The notes below the pieces were generated by a model. That model had not been told where the DNA came from. It did not search any database and saw only the letters and a list, made by a program, of their open reading frames with translations. 64,000 nucleotides of DNA, from NCBI RefSeq assembly GCF_035621455.1, contig NZ_CP141822.1:1488001-1552000 (forward strand), in the 5' to 3' direction. A program made the translations under genes and the position numbers. Of the stretch, positions 1 through 8,211 are shown in pieces. The first letter of the stretch is position 1. Each line of letters opens with the position of its first letter. The stretch comes from Vibrio natriegens NBRC 15636 = ATCC 14048 = DSM 759. GTDB lineage: Bacteria > Pseudomonadota > Gammaproteobacteria > Enterobacterales > Vibrionaceae.

Positions 1-106
1 AAACATTGACCGAGATAATGCCAATTGAACTCTCAATGACATTGCCATTTGATTTGATGCTTAACGTGACAATGTCACTATTGGTCTCGGTGGGAGATGT
101 TGCCAT
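1..106 (-). CDS. eCIS spike protein (VgrG/Afp8-like), N-terminal fragment
   Basis: Only the first 35 codons are present; the gene runs off the left edge. The reading frame starts with ATG at 106 and begins MATSPTETNSDIVTLSIKSN. In Afp, PVC and related eCIS loci the gene after the LysM baseplate protein (Afp7) encodes the VgrG-like central spike (Afp8), and this fragment sits exactly there, 12 bases after the LysM gene stop. The assignment is therefore mostly by position; a short beta-rich N-terminus is compatible but not diagnostic. Confidence 0.6.
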   Translation of the reverse strand, partial: MATSPTETNSDIVTLSIKSNGNVIESSIGIISVNV

Positions 107-118
107 GTCGCCTCACTT

Positions 119-784
119 TTAGCTCAAAGGTGGAAAGTAGAGCTTGGTCCCAGGGGCAATGTTTCGCACACTGGGTAATTGGTTGTATGCCGCCACTTTG
201 GAATAGTAGGAGCTGTCTTTGTAAATTTGATGGCAAAGTCCCGGTAAGGTGTCACCCGCTTTAAAAACGACATGATGTGTCAGATCGGGGGAGGACTTTT
301 TGGCAAGTGCTTCTTTCTCTTGCTCAGTGAGAAATTGAGTAAAGTTTAGTGTAGCGGTTGCGCGTAAAGGAACACCACTTGAATCAAAAAGCACATAAGA
401 GACAGACATGGACGTGAGGCGTCCGCGAAAGCTAAGTGCCGTGCCCCAACTGATTTTGACAGGGTTCGGTTCGTGCTGCTTTCCGTTATAGTCGTAGATC
501 ACTTTCCGAAGCAGAGTCAGCTGGTCTTGAACGGACTTTCCTTTTTTATACTCAACCACACCCGTAGCATCGATCATTATTTCAAAACTGAGTTTCTCAC
601 TTTGGTATCCCTGAAACTGCACTGTCGGCGCTATATCGCCCTGAGATTGTCGGTGTTTGCAAGGGTCGTCGGTATATCCAATGCCATAATCCTGCTTGAT
701 GGAATTTGGATTAAGCATGGCATTAAAAGTGGTTGCGGTATTACCGGAAGCTGCAATCGACTCAATTTTTAGCTTATCGACCAT
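119..784 (-). CDS. eCIS LysM-domain baseplate protein (Afp7/Pvc7-like)
   Basis: A 221-residue protein. The C-terminal part (about residues 168-221) is a LysM domain: it reads HHVVFKAGDTLPGLCHQIYK and ends with the typical APGTKLYFPP. The N-terminal 160 residues resemble the tube-baseplate adaptor region of Afp7/Pvc7 and phage T4 gp53-like hubs (MLNPNSIKQDYGIGY, later SFRGRLTSMSVSYVLF). In the family this protein links the inner tube initiator to the spike. It lies 2 bases after the DUF5908 gene and 12 bases before the spike gene, in one operon with the sheath and tube genes. The architecture plus neighbours make the call secure; the individual contacts are inferred from Afp/PVC structures. 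Confidence 0.88.
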   Translation of the reverse strand: MVDKLKIESIAASGNTATTFNAMLNPNSIKQDYGIGYTDDPCKHRQSQGDIAPTVQFQGYQSEKLSFEIMIDATGVVEYKKGKSVQDQLTLLRKVIYDYNGKQHEPNPVKISWGTALSFRGRLTSMSVSYVLFDSSGVPLRATATLNFTQFLTEQEKEALAKKSSPDLTHHVVFKAGDTLPGLCHQIYKDSSYYSKVAAYNQLPSVRNIAPGTKLYFPPLS

Positions 785-786
785 GC

Positions 787-993
787 TTATCGCTCTCTGT
801 TTTCTTGTTGGAGTTTACGGTGCATCCATTTTATGGTTTGGAATTGCGCCGTGTGTTGAGAAGAAACCTCGGAGAGAGCTCCTGTGCCTTTATCCGCGCC
901 GTCACATTGGTGCTCCTTTTTTTGTTTCGACGATTTTTTTTCTTCAGTCGTGACATTGGAACGAATCGACATTTGTTTGATTTCTATAGGCAT
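787..993 (-). CDS. eCIS small protein, DUF5908 family (Afp6/Pvc6-like)
   Basis: A 68-residue protein opening with MPIEIKQMSIRSNV, the hallmark beta-strand start of DUF5908 proteins (MPIEIRELVIRVNV-type), followed by a charged lysine-rich stretch (TEEKKSSKQKKE). Afp6/Pvc6 occupies this position, between the second tube protein and the LysM protein, in almost all eCIS loci. It is separated from its neighbours by only a few bases and must be translated in the same operon. Its role in assembly is poorly defined in the family. Confidence 0.85.
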   Translation of the reverse strand: MPIEIKQMSIRSNVTTEEKKSSKQKKEHQCDGADKGTGALSEVSSQHTAQFQTIKWMHRKLQQENRER

Positions 994-1015
994 ACGTTAG
1001 TCACCTCTTGAACGG

Positions 1016-1459
1016 CTATTTTGTGCGGCTTGCTCTGCTGTAACAGATCTCAACTTCTTCAATCGCAACGTCATTTTTCGTCGAGTTGAACCCTTCAACT
1101 CGCCATTTAACGGGGTAGGCGTTATAGAGAACCCATACCCGGCATGGAGAGCCTTTTTCATCAAGCAATCGGACCGAGACCGTTTTTGGGACGATTGCTT
1201 TGGACAGTTGTGCTTCAAGCGTGTCCTGACACCATTTCACCAATGCCGAACTGGAATCAGCGATACCCCGCTTTAGCGTCAGATTAGAGTGTTTGATCAC
1301 TTTAGGTAGGTGATAGACCAGATTATTGCCGCCTTCCTGATAGTCTTCGGTATCTATTTGAGCTTCTAAACCAGAGATTTCCTGAAAAGCAGAATCATCT
1401 TGGTTGTTACCGATCACTACGCTGAAGTAAAACGCGGGTAGGGGCCATTCATCTGCCAT
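1016..1459 (-). CDS. eCIS second tube protein / tube initiator (T4 gp19-like, Afp5-like)
   Basis: A 147-residue T4 gp19-family tube protein. Diagnostic segments are PAFYFSVVIGN near the start, AFQEISGLEAQIDTEDYQEG (about residues 25-45), SNLTLKRGI, and VAIEEVEICYSRA at the C-terminus. The start at 1459 (MADEWPLP) aligns with its paralogue upstream; a GGAG lies about 10 bases before it. Compared with the first tube protein it is shorter and more diverged, which fits the Afp5/Pvc5 role of baseplate-proximal tube initiator rather than bulk tube. It is co-oriented with, and 85 bases downstream of, the main tube gene. Confidence 0.88.
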   Translation of the reverse strand: MADEWPLPAFYFSVVIGNNQDDSAFQEISGLEAQIDTEDYQEGGNNLVYHLPKVIKHSNLTLKRGIADSSSALVKWCQDTLEAQLSKAIVPKTVSVRLLDEKGSPCRVWVLYNAYPVKWRVEGFNSTKNDVAIEEVEICYSRASRTK

Positions 1460-1544
1460 AAGCTCTGATCTCCAATAACGCTTTGTATGCCACAAACTGG
1501 CTTGGTTAACGCATCAAGCACGACAACCAAGCCAATGAGTTGCA

Positions 1545-2024
1545 CTATGAGGTTGTGATTTCTAACCCTTCATGTGCCAGTTCTATGGTTTCTACGGCAA
1601 CCTCATTACCGTCGGATTTCAAGTCGGTGCCTGTTACTTTTGTTGGCCACGCATTTTTTAGTTTCCAGCTCATCACCACACCACTATCTTGATCAAGTAA
1701 GTTGATGGTGACGGCGGTTCGAGCAATGGTGTTCATTTGGATCTTACTAAACCAGTCATAGAACTTGTTATCACTCTTAAAAATGCCTTTTTTCAAAGTG
1801 ACGTTACTGGTTTTCACTAGCCCCGGCATCTTGATCGTCGAGAACACTTTGCTGTTGCCTGCGCGGTATTCAATTGGTTGGGCTTCGGTATCCAGACCTG
1901 ATACTTCCTGGAATGCGGCGACCATACTTGCGTCGGCACCAGCACCACCATCCCATTTGACTTCAAAATGGAATTTGGGCATCGGCCATACGGTTTCTGA
2001 TTGAGCTGAACCATCATCTGCCAT
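1545..2024 (-). CDS. eCIS main inner tube protein (T4 gp19-like, Afp1/Hcp-like)
   Basis: A 159-residue gp19-family protein: PKFHFEVKWDG, then AFQEVSGLDTEAQPIEYRAG, SNVTLKKGIFKSDNKFYDWF and VAVETIELAHEGLEI at the end. These match the conserved core of eCIS/phage tube subunits that stack as hexameric rings inside the sheath. The start at 2024 has a strong AAAGGAGA ribosome binding site. It lies immediately downstream of the sheath gene (82 bases), and the high-quality RBS fits a subunit needed in many copies. Whether this or the 1016-1459 paralogue is the bulk tube is inferred from order and RBS strength. Confidence 0.92.
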   Translation of the reverse strand: MADDGSAQSETVWPMPKFHFEVKWDGGAGADASMVAAFQEVSGLDTEAQPIEYRAGNSKVFSTIKMPGLVKTSNVTLKKGIFKSDNKFYDWFSKIQMNTIARTAVTINLLDQDSGVVMSWKLKNAWPTKVTGTDLKSDGNEVAVETIELAHEGLEITTS

Positions 2025-2106
2025 GGTAGTCTCCTTTCTACAATTCGTTCATAAAGTTACGAAGGACTACTGCTAAAAGCCTTCTGCGCTTTTGAGTACT
2101 AAGTAA

Positions 2107-3660
2107 TTATGATTCTTGCATTTTTTGCTGGAAGGTAATCTCAATGAATTCAGCCGGGCGACTAATGGCTACCAACACGGTAATTCTCAAAATACCTTCT
2201 AGAATATCGTCGCCGGTCATTGTTTTACCCAGCCCGACGCTAACGCTGTATGCCTCGCCAGGGGATGCCCCCGCCAGACCGCCACGTTTCCAAATGCCGT
2301 ATAGGAAGTTACCAATCATGCTTTCCATCGATACCCAGGTACTGGAGACATTCGGCTCAAAAACATAAGCCTTTGAGGCAAGTTTGATTGATTCTTCAAG
2401 CATAATCATGGTTCGACGAACGTTAATGTATCGCCAGTCAAGGCTGTTACCATCAAGTGTACGTCCACCCCAAACTAAGGTGCCTTCACCAACAAATGGT
2501 CGAATCGCGTTAATGGATTTACCCTGAGTAGTAACGTTGAGATCTTCTTGTTCGTCATCGCTGATATTAACCGTTGGAGAGACAACGGCGTTTAGGCTGA
2601 CGTTAGCAGGTGCTTTCCAGACCCCTCTTGAATTATCGACCATGGTATAGATACCCGCCATTGCCGCCGCTGGAGGAAGTATGTTTTGTTGGTGCTTCAC
2701 TTCCTTCATGATGGTTTGGTAAAGCGGGCTGATTGTTTGTAGCACCTTATTAAGCAGTACCTGTTCTTGATCAGGTAAGTCTGTCGCGAGCTTGGCAATT
2801 TCATCAAGCATCTGCTGTTTACGAGTAACACGAAGTTTATTACTGCCGCTGTTTAGCTCATCATCGGAAAGGCCATCAAGATCTTTGAATGCCTCGTTGA
2901 CTTCATTGGTGAGTAACTCAGAAAGCTTATCTAAGTTGCTGATGTTATGGAAGTTAACATCACTGTCTTGAACTATGGAAGTATTGAGCCAAGGGTAGTA
3001 TGCCGAGGAATAATCCAGATAGTTAATACCAAGTTTAGAACGGAAGTTTTCTATACAGTCACCACTTGGATCCTGACGATCTTTAAATCCTTCCCAGATA
3101 TCGAGTATCGCGACTCTATTTTTCATCTTACCACCACAATGACCAAGCATGGCTTGCTGGACATTAATGCACGCATCTTCTGCCAGTTGCACACTTTCAG
3201 GGATCACGAGCATGGTAGCCTCAGGCTCTTTAATCAGCGGGTCAATTCCCCCTTTTAAAACGCCTGGGTCGAGGTCATCACTATAGCCTCCAACCGACAC
3301 GATATAGCAAGGCCCACCGCCATTTTGAAAGAAAAATAGCATATTGTGATAGAGCGTATAGCGTGTATTCGATTGCTTTATCTGATAAGCCGTACCTTGT
3401 TGGCTGAAAGCGACCGCGGCACTCGCATCATCACCAGCTTCACTGATCTCAAAGGTTGGTAACGGCGCGCCACCGAAGTACTGGCGAAACTCTGACATCG
3501 AAGTGATGCGCCAGGGTACTTTACTCAGCGATTTTCCGCCATTTTCAGCTTTCTCTGTATAGCCAATAAACGCTGGCACAGCAGTAGCGACCTCGACAAC
3601 AGAATTGGGGAAGGCATTTTTCTCAACTATGTAAACGCCCGGTGTTTTCATTACAACCAT
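2107..3660 (-). CDS. eCIS contractile sheath protein (Afp2-4/Pvc2-4-like)
   Basis: A 517-residue phage-tail-sheath protein. The N-terminus KTPGVYIVEKNAFPNSVVEV, followed by AVPAFIGYTEKA, is the classical sheath signature. The C-terminal domain shows GTLVWGGRTLDGNSLDWRYI, RRTMIMLEESI and a terminal EFIEITFQQKMQES, which forms the inter-subunit extended arm and tube contact. The start at 3660 has AAGGA seven bases upstream. There is only one sheath gene, whereas Afp and PVC carry three; one-sheath loci occur in MAC-like and AlgoCIS-like systems. A 226-base gap separates it from the upstream cap genes and probably contains a promoter. Confidence 0.95.
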   Translation of the reverse strand: MVVMKTPGVYIVEKNAFPNSVVEVATAVPAFIGYTEKAENGGKSLSKVPWRITSMSEFRQYFGGAPLPTFEISEAGDDASAAVAFSQQGTAYQIKQSNTRYTLYHNMLFFFQNGGGPCYIVSVGGYSDDLDPGVLKGGIDPLIKEPEATMLVIPESVQLAEDACINVQQAMLGHCGGKMKNRVAILDIWEGFKDRQDPSGDCIENFRSKLGINYLDYSSAYYPWLNTSIVQDSDVNFHNISNLDKLSELLTNEVNEAFKDLDGLSDDELNSGSNKLRVTRKQQMLDEIAKLATDLPDQEQVLLNKVLQTISPLYQTIMKEVKHQQNILPPAAAMAGIYTMVDNSRGVWKAPANVSLNAVVSPTVNISDDEQEDLNVTTQGKSINAIRPFVGEGTLVWGGRTLDGNSLDWRYINVRRTMIMLEESIKLASKAYVFEPNVSSTWVSMESMIGNFLYGIWKRGGLAGASPGEAYSVSVGLGKTMTGDDILEGILRITVLVAISRPAEFIEITFQQKMQES

Positions 3661-3886
3661 AGTTAAATCCTTTAAGTGAGAATTGAATGGTTACCAAATG
3701 CTCGCGATTAGCAGAGTAATACTTCACCCAGTACTGCTGTCATAGCGAGGCAGTTACTAATAAATAATGTAGTAAACAAAATGCACTGCATTTAAATTAA
3801 TATTAGATGTGCAAACTGATTTTTGTATCATTAAGATTTATTTGGAATGTAAATCACTGTTTTCAATTTAAAAACAGTTTTTATCG

Positions 3887-4693
3887 CTAGGCCAAAAAAA
3901 TATGGCACAGTCGTTGAAGTTGATTATCGACTGTTTCAATTTCAATGTGAGCGGGGCTGGCGGAGGCGAGACGACGGTAAATGATTTTATGGTTGGCTTT
4001 GAGTTGAAGTGTCAAATCAGAACGGTGTAAAACAGGCAGCGAGGTATTGGAGCGGAACACTAGGCAAGGCTTATGATTGAGATGCTGTATCCCAATACTT
4101 TTAAATGTGAGTTCGCCGTTGGAGTCGATAATTTGATATTCCTTTGACTCATTGTCGGTAAAAAAATAATACTGCCAATAAGCGTAAGTGTGGCTGTAAT
4201 TTAATATTACTTGTCTGTTTTCATTATAAAAAAAGTCGTCATTAATTGTCAGATTTATTATTCCGACAAGGTTTTGACTTAATTCAAACTCTGAAATAGC
4301 AGCGTATTGATCACCGCTGATAATATCTTCAGCGGTCAACCATTGTTTGGGAGATACCGAAAGAGGCGACTCACTACCTAAATGCATCTCGAATAGTGCA
4401 ACCGACATCGGTGTGGACAATGGAATATCGGTATAATTACGAAATAGTGGGTCTTTACTGAATACTTTAAATTGCAATAACGCAGGAGAGTCAGGTGGAG
4501 AGATCTCTTTCAGCATGTCTATGTCTGCAACAACATATAACCCGCCAAGTGTAGGCTTTAAAAACATGTAGTGATGCTTTAGCCATTGAATCGTATCGTT
4601 TGTCGGAGCCACATCAACAGGTACGCTCATGCGACTGTTAGAAAAGTACTCATGATTGACCGAAAGTGCAATATAGGGAACGTAATTCGACAT
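3887..4693 (-). CDS. eCIS-associated protein of unknown function
   Basis: A 268-residue protein that I do not recognise. It is predicted soluble with no signal peptide or membrane segment. It is rich in aromatic residues and beta-strand-like segments (SNYVPYIALSVNHEYFSNSR at the N-terminus, YSHTYAYWQYYFFTDNE in the middle). Its ATG overlaps the stop of the cap-protein gene by one base (TAATG), so the two are translationally coupled, and it precedes the sheath gene in the same orientation. Coupling to the tail terminator suggests a structural or assembly role rather than an exported toxin, but that is inference. The 3' end runs into a 226-base spacer before the sheath gene. Confidence 0.8.
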   Translation of the reverse strand: MSNYVPYIALSVNHEYFSNSRMSVPVDVAPTNDTIQWLKHHYMFLKPTLGGLYVVADIDMLKEISPPDSPALLQFKVFSKDPLFRNYTDIPLSTPMSVALFEMHLGSESPLSVSPKQWLTAEDIISGDQYAAISEFELSQNLVGIINLTINDDFFYNENRQVILNYSHTYAYWQYYFFTDNESKEYQIIDSNGELTFKSIGIQHLNHKPCLVFRSNTSLPVLHRSDLTLQLKANHKIIYRRLASASPAHIEIETVDNQLQRLCHIFLA

Positions 4694-5277
4694 TATTGCT
4701 CCCGTTTTTGTAAGTTAGATTTGACGAAATTTAACGGCCCAGATTGTAGTAATACCGCTTCGCTGTTCGGGATCGCAACACGTACCTGATAGACGCATGA
4801 AGGCAGGTAATGGGAACCAAGCATGCTCCACATGTGGCTCAAGTTTGCTTCTGTGAGAGTCGCCATTTCCATCGCGATTTGTTCGACAAACTCAGGCATA
4901 TCGGGGGAGTTCTGTCTATTGAATAACGGGTTTCGATTAAAAAAGGCCAGTAAATGAGACAATATTTTTAAGCCATCGGTGTAATTGGATGCAGAGAAAT
5001 TTGCAGCTACCACCACGGAAACCGCTAAAAATAGAGGCTTGTTCGATATTGCGGATCGAGAAGTGGGCTGGAAAGCGGCAATATTTCCTCCCTTGGAAAA
5101 GGGATCTCTTTCCAGGCCGCTAATAAAAATAAGCACTTTATTTTCATTAGAGCCATTACTTTGCTTATTAATATCAGAAGGGGAAGCCACAATGACTAAG
5201 TTGTCTGACAGATCAAAAGCAGAGTTTATTGACTGATTCATGCGTTCGCACAGGTACTCAAGACAGCTATCTAACAT
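4693..5277 (-). CDS. eCIS cap / tail terminator protein (Pvc16-type, DUF4255)
   Basis: A 194-residue DUF4255 (Pvc16 N-terminal) protein. The start MLDSCLEYLCERMNQSINSA is characteristic, followed by VIVASPSDI, VLIFISGLERDPF and the core LFLAVSVVVAANFSASNYTD; LSHMWSMLGSHYLPSCVYQV near residue 165 is also typical of the family. In Afp/PVC this protein caps the distal end of tube and sheath and sets particle length. Here it is the first gene of the visible operon rather than the last, an order seen in some non-Afp eCIS lineages. No convincing ribosome binding site other than GAGTGAG is visible before the ATG at 5277. Confidence 0.85.
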   Translation of the reverse strand: MLDSCLEYLCERMNQSINSAFDLSDNLVIVASPSDINKQSNGSNENKVLIFISGLERDPFSKGGNIAAFQPTSRSAISNKPLFLAVSVVVAANFSASNYTDGLKILSHLLAFFNRNPLFNRQNSPDMPEFVEQIAMEMATLTEANLSHMWSMLGSHYLPSCVYQVRVAIPNSEAVLLQSGPLNFVKSNLQKREQ

Positions 5278-5482
5278 AGGTTTCTCACTCTCGGTTAAAA
5301 CTTAGTGTAGCTAGATTTAATTGGATTGCTGCGCAAGTTAAACAAATTCTTTGTGGGGTCGAGATTTATTGGGTTAAACAAAAGGGGTGACGACGGGGCG
5401 GTTGTTGAGCGGTTTTACATTGAAAAAGCAGGATTCAAAAAAGGCCCGGTTGAGATGCGGACCTTAAACAAGACAACGAAAA

Positions 5483-5713
5483 TTACCGTTCAGGAGTTTC
5501 CAGTAATTTGATGACGCTCTCTACCGTGTTGTTAAGCGCCTCGCTGTTGTCGAGTTTACCAGAGCTTGCCGGACCAAGTGCACACGTATACAAAATCAGC
5601 TGCTTATCGAATGGCAGATCGAGCTGCTCGTATAAGTCTTGACGGATTTTGGCGTGTTGTTCTGGTTCCTGGTTTGCAAGGCTAACTAGTGTGTCATAAA
5701 TAAGATTTTTCAT
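5483..5713 (-). CDS. small hypothetical protein
   Basis: A 76-residue acidic, helical-looking protein starting MKNLIYDTLVSLANQ. The frame is open further upstream to 5764 (93 residues), but the inner ATG at 5713 gives a natural N-terminus. No family was recognised. It is on the same strand as the eCIS genes and ends about 205 bases before the cap-protein start, so it could be expressed with or near that operon, but no functional link can be seen. It contains one cysteine and no membrane segment. Confidence 0.5.
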   Translation of the reverse strand: MKNLIYDTLVSLANQEPEQHAKIRQDLYEQLDLPFDKQLILYTCALGPASSGKLDNSEALNNTVESVIKLLETPER

Positions 5714-5991
5714 TGTAATTACGTTTCTTATTGTTGGGGGTGCATATAGTTTAGTGGTTTGCAAGACGAAAATCCGACGCTTAGGTCACATATCAACGGG
5801 TTTAATAGGTATAGGTGTAATTAGTTGGATGAATAATTTGGTGTGATTTTTATTACTAGCAGTTTTCACTGCACAAATTGGTTCGTTTGCACTAAAGCTT
5901 AAGGGATCATTAAAGTTTTGAGCAAAATCCACCTTGAGAAGTTTCTTATGAGCTTTAATGTACTGAGGTGAGCGAAACAAAAGGTGGCATT

Positions 5992-6351
5992 ATGTTAAGT
6001 AAACTAAACAATCGTCTTTCTACCGTGGCAGAGCACATGGCAGACCTTGAATATCAGCTTGGCACTTATCTTCAACCGGGGCAGTATTCTTGTGTCGTGC
6101 AAGGTGAAGAGGTATTTCTTGAGTATCAGCACGATCTAGAATTTGAGAACGCCTCGGGCCAAGCGGAATCGTTATTGAGATTGTTCAATATCCCGATGAG
6201 CGGTGACGAGAGAAAGTTGTTGGTTGAGGTGACAGGTAAGGGCAACACAACCAAACTGCACTTGAATCTATCCTGCGAGAATGAAACTGACCTCTTGCTC
6301 AAGTATGTCTGCTCCGAGCTTTTGTCTGCGTTTCGTTCATTAGCAACGTGA
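5992..6351 (+). CDS. small hypothetical protein
   Basis: A 119-residue protein starting MLSKLNNRLSTVAEHMADLE. AAGGTGG at 5981-5987 sits five bases before ATG 5992 and decides this start over an in-frame ATG at 5968. The sequence suggests an N-terminal helix followed by beta strands (VVQGEEVFLEY, KLLVEVTGKG, KLHLNLSCE). No signal peptide and no recognised family. It is transcribed away from the eCIS block and toward the allantoinase gene; a perfect 10-bp inverted repeat at 6398-6427 separates the two convergent genes. Confidence 0.65.
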   Translation: MLSKLNNRLSTVAEHMADLEYQLGTYLQPGQYSCVVQGEEVFLEYQHDLEFENASGQAESLLRLFNIPMSGDERKLLVEVTGKGNTTKLHLNLSCENETDLLLKYVCSELLSAFRSLAT

Positions 6352-6397
6352 TAAAGGGAATGCTCAAGAATAAGTGAAGGCATTGCAACAGAAAGAG

Positions 6398-6427
6398 TCA
6401 TCGAGAGTGATGTAAAGCTCTCGATGA
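6398..6427. terminator. inverted repeat between convergent genes, possible terminator
   Basis: Perfect 10-bp arms (TCATCGAGAG and CTCTCGATGA) with a 10-base loop lie between the 3' ends of the genes at 5992-6351 and 6487-7416. There is no clear T-tract on either side, so intrinsic termination is not certain. Confidence 0.4.
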
Positions 6428-6486
6428 ACTGAGTGGCTAGCGAAATAATACTCGCTCTTTTTGATACTTATTTAGTCAAAAGCCAA

Positions 6487-7416
6487 TTACGCTGGTGGAT
6501 GGTTCTCAATCCAGTGTCTTGCTATGTCTTCACGGGTTGCTACCCAAACTGCATCATGAGATTGAATGTAGTCTAAGAAACGTTTTAACGCTTTGAAGCG
6601 ACCAGGCTTACCAACCACGCGACAGTGCAGACCGACCGACATCATTTTAGGGGTTTCAGCCCCTTCTTCGTACAAGCAATCAAAGTGATCTTTCAGATAT
6701 TCGAAAAACTCGTCACCGTGGCTAAAACCGTAAGGGGAGGAGAAACGCATGTCGTTGGTGTCTAATGTATACGGAACCACAAGGTGTGGTCGGGTGCTGC
6801 CGGCATTATTTTTGTCTGGTACTTGTGTCCAGAAAGGCAGGTCATCGCCGTAATAGTCAGAGTCGTAAAGCAGGCCGTCTTGCTCTGCGACAAGTTCACG
6901 CGTATTCGGTGAATCACGTCCGGTATACCAACCAATTGGGCGAGTGCCTGTCAGTTCTTCGATGATATCCAGTGCTTGAATCATATGCTCGCGCTCAACG
7001 TCAATTGGCGTGTTTTGGTAGTGCAACCATTTAAGGCCGTGACAGGCAATTTCATGACCCTCTTCAACGATCGCTTTGGTCACTTCTGGGTTACGCTGCA
7101 GTGCAGTAGCAACACCAAATACAGTAAGCGGAAGCTCGCGACGTTTAAACTCGTTTAAGATTCGCCAAACACCGACACGGGAACCGTATTCGTAAAGTGA
7201 CTCCATACTCATGTGGCGGTCATTATACGCTTCTGCTCCTGCGATCTCAGATAGGAATGTTTCTGAATGCTCATCACCATGAAGTACGCAGTTTTCCCCA
7301 CCTTCTTCGTAGTTCAGGACAAATTGCACCGCAATCTTAGCGTTATTAGGCCAGTTAGCGTGAGGGATGTTATCTCTTCCGTAACCGATATAATCGCGAG
7401 GGTTATTTTCTTCCAT
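6487..7416 (-). CDS. puuE: allantoinase, PuuE type (polysaccharide deacetylase fold)
   Basis: A 309-residue metal-independent-type allantoinase of the carbohydrate esterase 4 fold, hydrolysing (S)-allantoin to allantoate. Visible family features: RDYIGYGRDNIPHANWP at the start, VQFVLNYEEGGENCVLHGD, GVATALQRNPE, HEIACHGLKWLHYQN and GWYTGRDSPNTRELV. The length matches characterised PuuE (about 308 residues). It is the last gene of a three-gene minus-strand operon (GntR regulator, racemase, allantoinase), 57 bases after the racemase gene. The opposite-strand operon carries the following steps (allantoate hydrolysis and transamination), so the assignment is strongly supported by context. Confidence 0.93.
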   Translation of the reverse strand: MEENNPRDYIGYGRDNIPHANWPNNAKIAVQFVLNYEEGGENCVLHGDEHSETFLSEIAGAEAYNDRHMSMESLYEYGSRVGVWRILNEFKRRELPLTVFGVATALQRNPEVTKAIVEEGHEIACHGLKWLHYQNTPIDVEREHMIQALDIIEELTGTRPIGWYTGRDSPNTRELVAEQDGLLYDSDYYGDDLPFWTQVPDKNNAGSTRPHLVVPYTLDTNDMRFSSPYGFSHGDEFFEYLKDHFDCLYEEGAETPKMMSVGLHCRVVGKPGRFKALKRFLDYIQSHDAVWVATREDIARHWIENHPPA

Positions 7417-7473
7417 AAAGTAAACCTTGATATAAATATTCTTCTAAATAGCAGGATGGGTATGTGGTGACTT

Positions 7474-8205
7474 TTACTGCGACCAGTGCTTGAAAATTCC
7501 ATGGATTGGCTTCACCAACGGTGCCCCGTATTGGCCACTTTTTGATGTCACTAAGTTGAGTTGGTGCAGTGACTCAGCAAGTTTCACTGCCGCAGCAACA
7601 CCATCGATCACAGGTACATTCAGTTCTTCTGAAAGCTCGTTGGCTAAGTCAGACATGCCAGCACAACCGAGTACGATGGCTTCGGCACCGTCTTCTTTGA
7701 TTGCTTTACGGCATTCTTCAGCAAGTAGCTGATAAGTGTCCATACTTAGAGATTCAAGTTCCAATACCGGAATATCTGTCGCTCGAACACCGCTGCACAA
7801 GTGGTGGTAACCGTATCTTTGAAGAAGGTGTTCACTTGCTGGTAGTGTTCTGGTCATTGTAGTGACGACGCCAAAGCGGTAAGACACCAAGCTTGCGAGT
7901 TGGAACGCAGCACCTGCGATACCAATCACTGGCTTGGTTGCAATCTCACGTGCTGCGTCCAGAGCTGGATCACCGAAGCAGGCGATAATATGTGCATCGA
8001 CACCTTGCTCTTCGCCAGTGCGAATCACATCAAGGAGCGCTGCAGCAGCGAGCGTTTCGTCAAATGCACATTCAATGCTTTCCGGACCGTTAACTGGTGA
8101 AGACGCGATGATTTCTGTGCCAGGTAAGGCAACGGTTTGTGCGCTGATCGCAATTTTGTCTGTCATTCCCTGACACGTATTAGGGTTGATCAAATTGATT
8201 TTCAT
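7474..8205 (-). CDS. Asp/Glu/hydantoin racemase family protein, probable allantoin racemase
   Basis: A 243-residue cofactor-independent racemase. The start MKINLINPNTCQGMTDKIA is typical of hydantoin/allantoin racemases. The two catalytic cysteines are visible in AHIIACFGDPALDAAR (about residue 75) and AIVLGCAGMSDLA (about residue 180). In uric acid and allantoin gene sets (HpxA) this enzyme interconverts (R)- and (S)-allantoin so that the stereospecific allantoinase can use both. It lies between the regulator (6 bases upstream) and allantoinase. A more general hydantoin racemase cannot be excluded from sequence alone. Confidence 0.85.
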   Translation of the reverse strand: MKINLINPNTCQGMTDKIAISAQTVALPGTEIIASSPVNGPESIECAFDETLAAAALLDVIRTGEEQGVDAHIIACFGDPALDAAREIATKPVIGIAGAAFQLASLVSYRFGVVTTMTRTLPASEHLLQRYGYHHLCSGVRATDIPVLELESLSMDTYQLLAEECRKAIKEDGAEAIVLGCAGMSDLANELSEELNVPVIDGVAAAVKLAESLHQLNLVTSKSGQYGAPLVKPIHGIFKHWSQ

Positions 8206-8211
8206 TTTGTA

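Noticed and set aside
5326-5511. A 61-codon frame on the plus strand between eCIS and the small gene
   Set aside because: No ribosome site, overlaps the 3' end of the better minus-strand gene, and no family resemblance.
5786-5980. A 64-codon minus-strand frame
   Set aside because: No ribosome site and low-complexity composition; lies in the promoter region of the gene at 5992.
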